Of a stretch of 64,000 nucleotides of DNA, positions 35,965 to 44,157 are shown piece by piece. Where the stretch lies: positions 124,001-188,000 of the forward strand of contig JAHEFF010000001.1 of assembly GCA_024640315.1 (NCBI GenBank), in the 5' to 3' direction. A program made the position numbers and the translations under genes. Positions within the stretch are counted from its first letter, which is position 1. Each line of letters begins with the position of its first letter. The notes beneath the pieces were generated by a model. That model worked only from the letters and a program-made list of their open reading frames with translations, had not been told where the DNA came from and searched no databases. This DNA is from Woeseiaceae bacterium. GTDB taxonomy: Bacteria > Pseudomonadota > Gammaproteobacteria > Steroidobacterales > Woeseiaceae.

Positions 35965-38900
35965 GTGAGGCGATTCAGTCTTGTTGGCGTTGTTTTTGCA
36001 TTGTGGTCCACGCTCGGCATTTCGGCGGAAATGGATCGAAGTGAGTTTCCAGAAAATCTGCGAGCCCTTGAGTGGCGTGAGGTAGGGCCCTACCGCGGTG
36101 GCCGTTCCGCAGCAGTCGCAGGAATTGCGGCCGACCGGGAAACCTACTATTTCGGCGGAACGGGCGGTGGAGTCTGGAAAACCCAAAACGGCGGCCATTC
36201 ATGGACTAACGTATCCGATGGCTTTTACGGCGGTTCAGTAGGTGCGGTTGCAGTATCTGAATGGGACCCGAATGTCGTTTATGTCGGTCTCGGCGAGAAA
36301 ACGGTGCGAGGCAATGTATCTCCCGGCGACGGCATGTGGAAATCAACCGATGCGGGCGACACCTGGTCCCGGATTGGCCTGACGGATTCCCGGCATATCT
36401 CGAGAATACGCATTCATCCCAAAAATCCGGACCTTGTCTATGCATCGGTGATGGGGCACCTGTTCGGACCGAACGAAGAAAGGGGAATCTTTCGCTCGAA
36501 AGACGGCGGCGCTAACTGGGAGAAAGTCCTTTACGTGAGCGACGAGGTCGGCGCAGTCGATCTCGCAATGGATCCGACCAATCCCCGCATCCTCTATGCG
36601 AGCTTCTGGCGCATATTGCGGACACCCTTCAGCCTCGAAAGCGGCGGTGAAGGTTCCGGCATATACAAGAGCGTTGACGGAGGAGACACGTGGGAAGAGA
36701 TTACTGGCAACGAGGGGTTGCCTGCAGGACCGATTGGCATCAGCGGTATTGCTGTTTCGCCAACAAACAACAAAAACGTTTACGCAATCATTGAGGCTGA
36801 GAACGGCGGCGTATTCCGTTCAACCGATGGCGGCAAAACCTGGAACAGGACAAATGAGGACCGCAACCTGCGTCAGCGTGCCTGGTATTACACGCGGATA
36901 TATGCAGATCCGGCGGACGAAGAATCAGTCTATGTGCTGAACGTGAATTTCCATTATTCGAAAGACGGCGGCCGCAGTTTTTCCGAAATCGACGTACCTC
37001 ATGGAGACAACCATGACCTCTGGATCGATCCTGACGATCCGTTGCGCATGATTCAGTCCAATGATGGGGGTGCCAATGTCTCCTATGATCGCGGTGAGAC
37101 ATGGTCGGTTCAGAGTAATCAGCCGACGGCACAAATGTATCGTGTCTCCACCGACAACGATTTTCCGTATCGTCTGCTGGGCGGGCAGCAGGATAATTCT
37201 GCGGTAAGAATTCGCTCACGGTCGGCATTTGGCAGATCCATCGGCGTTCGCGACTGGGAACCGACCGCCGGTGGCGAGAGCGGTCATATCGTTGCCAAGC
37301 CGGATAATCCGAGTATTGTTGTCGGCGGCTCGTACGGCGGCTATCTTCGGGTGATCAATCACGAAACCGGCAGTGTTCGTTCAATCGATGTCTGGCCCGA
37401 CAATCCTATGGGCTGGGGCGCGGCGGAACTGAAGTATCGCTTCCAATGGAATTTCCCGATTCTGTTTTCGGTGCATGACCCGGACTTGCTCTACGTTGCG
37501 GCCGATGTGCTGTTCCGGACAAGGAATATGGGTCAGACATGGGAAACGATCAGTCCGGACCTGACGCGCAATGACAAGACCAAGATGGGGCCGTCAGGTG
37601 GTCCAATTACCAAGGACAACACCAGCATCGAGTATTACGGCACGATTTTCGCCGTTGCTGAATCTCATCATGAACGGGGTGTTATCTGGACAGGCAGTGA
37701 TGATGGGCGCGTCCACGTTACCCGGAATGATGGCGACTCGTGGACCGACGTAACGCCCTCGGGTCTGCCGGAATGGGCGCAGATCAACAGTATCGATATC
37801 CACCCGTTCGAACGAGGCGGTGCCTACATCGCGGCTACGCGTTACAAGTCCGACGACTTCAGTCCCTATCTCTATCGCACCACGGATTGGGGCAACAGCT
37901 GGCAACGAATGACTGACGGCATTCCGGACGACGAGTTCACACGTGTTGTGAGGGCGGATCCGGACCGGCCGGGTTTGCTTTACGCCGGCACCGAGAAGGC
38001 GATCTATTATTCAACCGATGATGGCCGCAACTGGCAGTCACTTCAGTTGAACCTGCCGATAACGCCAATCACTGATCTCGCTATTAAAAACCAGGACCTG
38101 ATCGCGGCAACTCAAGGTCGCGGCTACTGGATCCTGGATGACCTGAGTGTGCTGCATCAGACCAACCCGGCGGTTGAAAGCAAATCAGCTCACCTGTTCT
38201 CGCCCCGGCCGGCATACAGGCTTACGTCGGGCGGGCGCGAAGATAACCCTGGCAACGCCGGTACCAATCCGCCTGTCGGCGTCGTATTTCATTATTTGCT
38301 CGGTGACGAGATAGCGGAGGAGACCGGGATTTCGTTGCAGATATTTGAAGAGCGCGGAGCCGAGCCGATCTGGGCCTGGACACGCAAACCGCCGCCGTCG
38401 GAGGAAGAAGAGGAAGATCCGGGTCCGAATGATCCACCGGATACGCGCGTGCTGGAGTCAGATCGGGGGCTGAATCGTTTTGTCTGGGATATGCGCTATC
38501 CGGGCATGGAGCGGTTTGACAAGTTGATCATGTGGTCTGACATGAAAGAGGGGCCAAAGGCGGTCCCGGGCAGCTATCGCGCGCAACTGACGGTAGGCGA
38601 CGCGACAGAGGAGGTCGAGTTCGAAATTGTTGCTGACCCACGCAGTTCCGCGTCGGCATCTGATTATCGCGCTCAGTTTGAATTTGTTATGCAAACGAAG
38701 ACGCTGCTGTCGCGAACACACGGCGAGATCCGGCGGGTTCGTGCGCTGCGAACACAACTCGAGGGGCTCAGGGTCAGGCTCGAAGCGGATGCTGCATCAG
38801 ACCAGGCCAGTGCGGACCTGATCGAGGAGATCGACCTGTTGCTGGAGACCGTTACCCCGATTGAGGAATCGCTTTATCAGACCCAGAATGAAAGTCGCCA

Positions 38901-39135
38901 GGACCCGCTCAACTATCCCATCAGATTGAACAACAAACTGACAAGCCTGATGCGGACGGTCGACGTTGGCGATGAGCGACCTACGGACGGTGCGATTGCC
39001 GTTCGCAAGGAGCTGAGCACTGCGATCGAGTCCGAGCTTGAGCTACTTGAAGAAGTCTGGGAAGAACACGTACCGGCCCTCAACAGTCAGATTCAAACGA
39101 TGGGCATTGACCTTGTATCGATTCCGGATGAGTAA
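35965..39135 (+). CDS. Secreted VPS10/BNR-type Asp-box beta-propeller protein
   Basis: A 1056-residue protein starting at GTG 35965 after AAGGGGGG. Signal peptide is RRFSLVGVVFALWSTLGIS. At least ten Asp-box motifs (S/T-x-D-x-G-x-x-W) are seen, for example KSTDAGDTW, RSKDGGANW, KSVDGGDTW, RSTDGGKTW and YSTDDGRNW, arranged as in sortilin VPS10 or sialidase-like propellers. Residues after about 780 form another domain with an acidic Pro/Glu linker (EEEEEDPG) and helices near the end. No sialidase catalytic residues were identified, so binding or scaffold function is likely. S9 gene 39154 follows by 18 bases. Confidence 0.88.
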   Translation: MRRFSLVGVVFALWSTLGISAEMDRSEFPENLRALEWREVGPYRGGRSAAVAGIAADRETYYFGGTGGGVWKTQNGGHSWTNVSDGFYGGSVGAVAVSEWDPNVVYVGLGEKTVRGNVSPGDGMWKSTDAGDTWSRIGLTDSRHISRIRIHPKNPDLVYASVMGHLFGPNEERGIFRSKDGGANWEKVLYVSDEVGAVDLAMDPTNPRILYASFWRILRTPFSLESGGEGSGIYKSVDGGDTWEEITGNEGLPAGPIGISGIAVSPTNNKNVYAIIEAENGGVFRSTDGGKTWNRTNEDRNLRQRAWYYTRIYADPADEESVYVLNVNFHYSKDGGRSFSEIDVPHGDNHDLWIDPDDPLRMIQSNDGGANVSYDRGETWSVQSNQPTAQMYRVSTDNDFPYRLLGGQQDNSAVRIRSRSAFGRSIGVRDWEPTAGGESGHIVAKPDNPSIVVGGSYGGYLRVINHETGSVRSIDVWPDNPMGWGAAELKYRFQWNFPILFSVHDPDLLYVAADVLFRTRNMGQTWETISPDLTRNDKTKMGPSGGPITKDNTSIEYYGTIFAVAESHHERGVIWTGSDDGRVHVTRNDGDSWTDVTPSGLPEWAQINSIDIHPFERGGAYIAATRYKSDDFSPYLYRTTDWGNSWQRMTDGIPDDEFTRVVRADPDRPGLLYAGTEKAIYYSTDDGRNWQSLQLNLPITPITDLAIKNQDLIAATQGRGYWILDDLSVLHQTNPAVESKSAHLFSPRPAYRLTSGGREDNPGNAGTNPPVGVVFHYLLGDEIAEETGISLQIFEERGAEPIWAWTRKPPPSEEEEEDPGPNDPPDTRVLESDRGLNRFVWDMRYPGMERFDKLIMWSDMKEGPKAVPGSYRAQLTVGDATEEVEFEIVADPRSSASASDYRAQFEFVMQTKTLLSRTHGEIRRVRALRTQLEGLRVRLEADAASDQASADLIEEIDLLLETVTPIEESLYQTQNESRQDPLNYPIRLNNKLTSLMRTVDVGDERPTDGAIAVRKELSTAIESELELLEEVWEEHVPALNSQIQTMGIDLVSIPDE

Positions 39136-39153
39136 CCAGAGAGAAAAAATATC

Positions 39154-41199
39154 ATGATGAGGTACAGGAAAGTTCTGCCCGGAATATTGCTGGCTTGGGT
39201 CGCGTCGCCACTTGCGCTCGCTCAGTCGGGACCGCTCACGTTGGAAGATGTGGCGGCGCTTCGAAGCGTATCGTCAGTCCATATCAGTCCGGACGGTGAC
39301 CGTATTGCCTACTTGTTGATGGTGCCCAGGGAAGTGTACAAAGAAGATGACGGGCGTCCATATCACGAATTGCATTTGGTGGACTTCGAGGGTAACTCGA
39401 CGCCGTACATAACCGGCAAAGAAGACATCGGCAGCATCGCGTGGGCACCTGACGGTGACAGGCTATATTTCGTCGCCAAACGCAATCCTGATGCGAAGTT
39501 CAACTCGATCTGGCAGATTCCGGTCGCTGGCGGGGAGGCCAGGCAGGTCTTCACGCACGTGAGTTCAATTGGTGATATCCATCCTTCGCCGGATGGAAAT
39601 ACGATTGCGTTTACCGCAACTGAAGCTGCGCCGGAAGCTCAGGAGGATCTTGCGACAAAAGGATTCAAGGCGGTCGTCTACGAAGAATCGGTAATGCCCA
39701 CGAAAGTCTGGCTCCTCGATCTGGCTTCAGGGGAAGCCGAAGCGCAGGAACTGGTAGGCTCTGCGTCAAGTTTTACATGGTCACTTGACGGCAGCCAGTA
39801 TGCTGTCGCGCTGGCTCCTACGCCGCTGATCGATGACTCATTTACATCGCGGGACGTCTATCTCATTGATACGGATAGTGCAGAAGTTAAGGGCAAGCTC
39901 GGCTCTGTCGGCAAGCTCGGCCAGTTCGCTATTTCCCCGGACGGCGAGCGGATTGCCTACGTTGGTAGTGTCGACATAAATGATCCGGCCAACGGGAGGT
40001 TGTACGTCGCGTCGTCGACAGGTGGTGAACGTCGTGAACTGGTCACCGAGTACCTGGGGCACATAACCAGTTTCGCCTGGGAAGATGACGTCAATATTCG
40101 CTGGGTTGGTCATCGTGGTGTCTGGTCGGAAATGTCAATGGTATCAACCATGGCCGCACAGTCTGCGGGCGATCCACCGACTTCCGGCCCGATTATCAGA
40201 TCGATCGACACTATTGCCGGTCAGGGTATTGTGGCGGCTATCGCTGACACACCTTTGCATCCTCCAGAGGTGTATGTCTACGAGGACGGTTCAGCGCCGA
40301 AGCGGCTGACCGATTCGAATCCCTGGTTGAACGATCGCAGCCTCGTTGTTCAGGAGCCGATCACCTATCCCGCACGTGACGGACTGCAGCTCGAAGCCAT
40401 CCTGATGCGGCCCGCCGAGCGAGAGCGCGGCGGTAATCCGCTGATCATCTATGTGCACGGCGGCCCGGAGGCGCACCACTCGAACGGCTGGTTGACCAGC
40501 TACAGCTTGCCCGGACAGGTAATGGCTGGCGATGGTTATGCCGTCGTTTATCCGAACTATCGTGGCAGCACCGGTCGGGGCGTAGAGTTTTCCAAGCTCG
40601 ATCAAAACGATTATGCGGACGAGGAGTTCAATGACCTCGTCGACGCGAAGACGTACCTGGTGAGTGCCGGGCTGGCCGATGCAGACAGGGTGGGAATCTC
40701 CGGGGGCTCCTACGGTGGCTACGCGACCATGTGGGGCGCAACCGCCCTGAGTGAAGAATTCGCTGCGGCCGTTGCATTTGTCGGTATTTCCAACCAGACG
40801 TCGAAATTCGGCACCGGCGACATTCCCTACGAGATGTACTACGTGCACTCACTCCGCTGGCCGTGGGAGGACTGGCTGGGAATGCTGCAGCGCAGCCCCG
40901 TCTATCATGCTGGCAATGCCAAAACGCCCTTGTTGATTATGGGCGGCGATCAGGACCCGCGTGTCCATCCAAGTCAGTCGCTCGAGATGTATCGTCACAT
41001 CAAGCTTCGTACCGATACCCCGGTGCGGCTGGTGATTTATCCTGGTGAGGTGCATGGCAACCGCAACTCCGCGGCGCGTTACGATTATTCACTGAGATCC
41101 AGGCGTTGGATGGATCACTACCTCAAAGGGCCAGGCGGTGAACCTCCGCCGTACGAAATCGATCATGCCGCCCGCATGGAGGCGTTGAGCGAAGAGTAG
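39154..41199 (+). CDS. Exported S9 peptidase (acylaminoacyl-peptidase / dipeptidyl peptidase-like)
   Basis: A 681-residue protein with a signal peptide (cleaved near LALAQS). An N-terminal propeller domain with repeated SPDGDRIAY and APDGDRLYF blades precedes an alpha/beta hydrolase with nucleophile S519 in GGSYGG, acid in GGDQDPRVHPSQS and base in GEVHGN. It cleaves short peptides or acyl-amino acids by family. It sits 18 bases downstream of the Asp-box propeller gene, a clear operon; the propeller could present substrate or anchor the peptidase. Convergent with the TPR gene. Confidence 0.92.
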   Translation: MMRYRKVLPGILLAWVASPLALAQSGPLTLEDVAALRSVSSVHISPDGDRIAYLLMVPREVYKEDDGRPYHELHLVDFEGNSTPYITGKEDIGSIAWAPDGDRLYFVAKRNPDAKFNSIWQIPVAGGEARQVFTHVSSIGDIHPSPDGNTIAFTATEAAPEAQEDLATKGFKAVVYEESVMPTKVWLLDLASGEAEAQELVGSASSFTWSLDGSQYAVALAPTPLIDDSFTSRDVYLIDTDSAEVKGKLGSVGKLGQFAISPDGERIAYVGSVDINDPANGRLYVASSTGGERRELVTEYLGHITSFAWEDDVNIRWVGHRGVWSEMSMVSTMAAQSAGDPPTSGPIIRSIDTIAGQGIVAAIADTPLHPPEVYVYEDGSAPKRLTDSNPWLNDRSLVVQEPITYPARDGLQLEAILMRPAERERGGNPLIIYVHGGPEAHHSNGWLTSYSLPGQVMAGDGYAVVYPNYRGSTGRGVEFSKLDQNDYADEEFNDLVDAKTYLVSAGLADADRVGISGGSYGGYATMWGATALSEEFAAAVAFVGISNQTSKFGTGDIPYEMYYVHSLRWPWEDWLGMLQRSPVYHAGNAKTPLLIMGGDQDPRVHPSQSLEMYRHIKLRTDTPVRLVIYPGEVHGNRNSAARYDYSLRSRRWMDHYLKGPGGEPPPYEIDHAARMEALSEE

Positions 41200-41386
41200 G
41201 GCGAGCCGCGATTGGCCGGGCGCAAAAAAAAGCTGCCGGGTTTTAAGGTTGATCGGGATGCAGTGTTGCAATCTGTGTTTCGTGTTGCTTCTTCTTGCTG
41301 AAGAGCGGCGCGGAGTTGTAGATCAAGCAGGAACTGAAGCGTTTTGAACGATTGAAAAATCGCCTGCCTGTTACGACTGATATTGG

Positions 41387-43147
41387 CTAGTCGGCCAGCC
41401 CGATTTCTTCCAGCAGCGCCACAAAACGGGGATCGTTTCTGACGAAGTCATAAGAGGGGTTTATTTTCATCGACAAAAGGCTGCGAAAACCGGTGCCATT
41501 GTGATGAGCGTTTTGCAGAGCTGCAATGGTGTTCTCGGCATCGCCCAGTGCGGCATAGATCTCCGGTACTTCAGTGCCGACCTGCAAACGGTCGATTAAA
41601 TCATCGGTTAGTTCAACAGGCTCGCCAAGTGCCTGGGCGCGAATGATGAGTTCACCCATTTCAATCGCTGCTTCATTGTTACGTCCGGTGGCGGCCGCCC
41701 AGTTCAGAAGCTGCGCGGCGGCCTCTTCAGGACGCCTGGCCCTGAGTTTGGCAATCCAGAGATTGCCCATTAACGACGGAGACGGGTTGCGGGCTAGTGT
41801 TCGGTCACCAATTTCGAAAGCCGCATCCCATTTTTGAGCGTCAGCAAGTATGTAACTCTTGTTCGTCATCATCAGGACAGACAGGGGATCAGCCTCGAAC
41901 GCCAGGTCTGCGGCATTGATGGCCTCGTCGTGCATGCCTTGCCAGGATAGCAAGTGCGAATACCAGTGCAGCGCATTGATATTCGTTGCCTCAATTTCCA
42001 GCGCATTTCGAAATGCTTCTTCGGCTCCCGACCAGTCGTAGTTGTGCAGCAGCATGTGCCAGCCGAGCACAGCCAGAGCCTCTGGCGAATCAGGGCTCAG
42101 TTTTAGCGCCTTGATTGCCGCTGAAGCGGCCTCCCGACGCACCCGCTGTGAGTCTGCACCAGCCGAATAGTTGGGCAGCTCCAGCCAGGCTTCGGCAATG
42201 CCAGCCCAGGCAAGACCAAATTTCGGATCAAGAGACAACGCGGTTTTGAACATTTCGATCGACTGGATCAGCGACTCGGTGCCACGTTCTTCGAGGAGGT
42301 ATTTACCGGAAAAATAGGCCTCGAGCGCGTCGAAGTTTTCCGTCGGCACCGCGTCCAGTCGGGCCTGCTCGAGAGGGCTCAGCCTGGCCTCGAGTGCGTC
42401 CGCGATGGCTGTGGAGATCTCCGCCTGAATTTCGAACACGTCGGCCGCGTTCAACTTGCCATTGAAGGTATCGGCCCAGATGTGCTCGTCTGTTCGGGCA
42501 TCGATGAGCTGCACGTTAATGCGGACTTCGTTTCCGGAGCGCTGCACGCCGCCTTCCAGGATGCTGCCGACGCCGAGTTCTTCGCCGATCTGGATGATAT
42601 TCTTGGTCGTATCCCGGTACTCCATTACGGAGGTTCTGGATATCACCCGGAGATCAGCGATTTTTGACAATCTCGTCAGCAGTTCGTCGTGTATGCCATC
42701 GGCAAAGAACTGTGCATTTTCTTCCGCGGCACTTCGATTGATGAAAGGAATGACAGCGATTGTCTGCCGATAAGCGAAGTCGGGTTCCGGTACAATTTCC
42801 TCGATCAACACATAATTATCGACAACCAGGACGACAACGGCCAGCGAAAGAAGGAATATGACAACGTGGTTGAGTTTGCGCCCGGTCTTAACCGTAATGC
42901 TCTGCGTGCGATCGACATCGGCTGTGGATTTGAAACCTTCAGGTGTCAGTTCATAGGCCCAGGAAAGTAATACCGCGATCGGGAAGATCAGGATCAGGCC
43001 AAGGACCAGCACCTGCATAATCCATTGAGGTGCATTGAATGTCGGCAGGACGACATCCGCAACCTGGACGATGAGCCACGACACCAGGGCGTAGGCCAGA
43101 CTGACCTTGAAGATGTTACGCCGCCGCATTTCTCCCAATAAGGCCAT
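41387..43147 (-). CDS. TolB-like / TPR membrane protein (FlgO-type domain, CadC-like without the DNA-binding part)
   Basis: A 586-residue protein. Three hydrophobic segments in the first 110 residues flank RRRNIFKVSLAYA and LLSWAYELTPEG, a region shared with many CadC / adenylate cyclase-type regulators. TAVIPFINRSAAEEN-like text follows, with FFADGIHDELLTRLSKI and GVGSILEGGVQRSG, the TolB-like domain (~130-240). The rest holds several TPRs up to residue ~540. No DNA-binding or cyclase domain. It may scaffold envelope signalling; function unproven. Confidence 0.82.
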   Translation of the reverse strand: MALLGEMRRRNIFKVSLAYALVSWLIVQVADVVLPTFNAPQWIMQVLVLGLILIFPIAVLLSWAYELTPEGFKSTADVDRTQSITVKTGRKLNHVVIFLLSLAVVVLVVDNYVLIEEIVPEPDFAYRQTIAVIPFINRSAAEENAQFFADGIHDELLTRLSKIADLRVISRTSVMEYRDTTKNIIQIGEELGVGSILEGGVQRSGNEVRINVQLIDARTDEHIWADTFNGKLNAADVFEIQAEISTAIADALEARLSPLEQARLDAVPTENFDALEAYFSGKYLLEERGTESLIQSIEMFKTALSLDPKFGLAWAGIAEAWLELPNYSAGADSQRVRREAASAAIKALKLSPDSPEALAVLGWHMLLHNYDWSGAEEAFRNALEIEATNINALHWYSHLLSWQGMHDEAINAADLAFEADPLSVLMMTNKSYILADAQKWDAAFEIGDRTLARNPSPSLMGNLWIAKLRARRPEEAAAQLLNWAAATGRNNEAAIEMGELIIRAQALGEPVELTDDLIDRLQVGTEVPEIYAALGDAENTIAALQNAHHNGTGFRSLLSMKINPSYDFVRNDPRFVALLEEIGLAD

Positions 43148-43218
43148 AAGTGACTCCGTGTATCCGCTGTCCCGATTCTACCGGGGCCGCAGAAAAATCG
43201 CGCCGGTAATTGAAAATA

Positions 43219-43716
43219 TCAGTCTTCGGCTTCGCCGTCCCAGTAATCAACCGCCGTTTCCTTGCGTGCAAACACCAGGAAGCTGCCGGGGTCGCGCGTG
43301 TCGCGGGTCTTGCCATGCCAGACGCCGTATTTGCCCGAGTCAGGATAGAGGAACACGTCCGTCTGTTCTCCGCTGCTAAGTGCTATATAAATCAGGTCCT
43401 TATCGGAGGTATTGATGATCTGGTGTGGCTGGTCGGGGTCCGGGGGCGAGCAGATGAAGTCGCCCTTGCGGATAGGGTATTCCTCGTCGGCGTGCCGCAG
43501 CGTTCCTTCTCCATCGATAATGAAGAAGAATTCCTCGACGACGTAGTGTGAATGGTAGGGCCAGGCGCGCTTGCCCGGCTGCAGTCGTACGACACCGTAG
43601 CCCAGTTTCTCGGCGCCTATTTTGGTCGAAACCTCGGCACGACTGGCCAGGAATTTATCTCCTTTACCAAACTCGATATACTCAAGATCTTCTATATTTA
43701 TTAGTGGCTTATCCAT
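43219..43716 (-). CDS. Cupin-domain protein
   Basis: A 165-residue single-domain cupin. Motif 1 is seen in PYHSHYVVEEFFFIIDGEG (two histidines and a glutamate) and motif 2 in GDFICSPPDPDQPHQI with a histidine, so metal binding is expected. This family covers sugar isomerases, dioxygenases and small-molecule binding proteins; no closer assignment can be made. Cytoplasmic, without signal peptide. It lies 71 bases upstream of the TolB-like gene on the same strand and may share its transcript. Confidence 0.88.
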   Translation of the reverse strand: MDKPLINIEDLEYIEFGKGDKFLASRAEVSTKIGAEKLGYGVVRLQPGKRAWPYHSHYVVEEFFFIIDGEGTLRHADEEYPIRKGDFICSPPDPDQPHQIINTSDKDLIYIALSSGEQTDVFLYPDSGKYGVWHGKTRDTRDPGSFLVFARKETAVDYWDGEAED

Positions 43717-43774
43717 TTCTTTTACTCCAGATTATTGGAACTTTTTCGCCCACTGGCCATGATCATACGATAGC

Positions 43775-44080
43775 TCAAGGACACTTTTTGTCATCCCGGT
43801 AGTCGCGGCCCGTCCCGTTTGTCAGGTCGCGTTCAGCAAACAGGAAGCCGGCCACCAATGTGCTGATACCAGATTGCAGTACGGGCAGGCATTCGTGCCG
43901 GTGGCGGATGAAGGCATCGAGGTTGCTGATTTGCCGCCCGATCGGCTGAAGAAAGACTCTGTCGCCATGTCAAAAATCGTGACCGGGCCGGATCAAGGCG
44001 AGGTTGCCGCAGAAAAGGCAGTCGCGCCTGTGCCGGATCCACTGATCATATGGTGTCAGGAAGGTAAAGCCGCGTTTCAT
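43775..44080 (-). pseudogene. Broken small gene with CxxC motifs, in-frame TGA plus probable 4-base duplication
   Basis: On the reverse strand ATG 44078-44080 opens 36 codons containing IRHRRDCLFCGN, then TGA at 43970-43972. The same frame continues 64 codons to a stop at 43775-43777, with GC-rich third bases as in real genes here. It contains a second, similar IRHRHEC. Reading after that cysteine is rescued by removing one copy of a tandem TGCC, giving RHECPYCNLVSAHW, a match to the first CxxC unit. So it is most simply a decayed two-ribbon zinc-binding protein; a Trp codon (TGG) may have stood at the TGA. A selenocysteine reading is possible but unsupported. Confidence 0.45.
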
Positions 44081-44105
44081 GCGCTATCATCCGGCTATGC
44101 CACCG

Positions 44106-44122
44106 CGAGCCCAACAGGCTCG
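44106..44122. repeat. Short inverted repeat in the leader of the S9 gene at 44158
   Basis: CGAGCC and GGCTCG, perfect 6-base arms around CAACA, end 36 bases before the peptidase ATG. It could form a leader hairpin on the plus strand; there is no T-run after it there. On the minus strand it lies upstream of the broken small gene. Confidence 0.25.
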
Positions 44123-44157
44123 AAATAATAATAACCAGAATAAATGAGGTAGCCACA

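Noticed and set aside
41200..41386. A-run and hairpin-like bases between convergent S9 and TPR genes
   Set aside because: No stem with a following T-run could be found, so not called a terminator.
43970..43972. Selenocysteine codon in the small CxxC frame
   Set aside because: No convincing hairpin directly after the TGA, and a second disruption (TGCC duplication) points to decay.
43874..44128. 85-codon plus-strand frame opposite the broken CxxC gene
   Set aside because: Composition fits the reverse frame better and no domain is visible.
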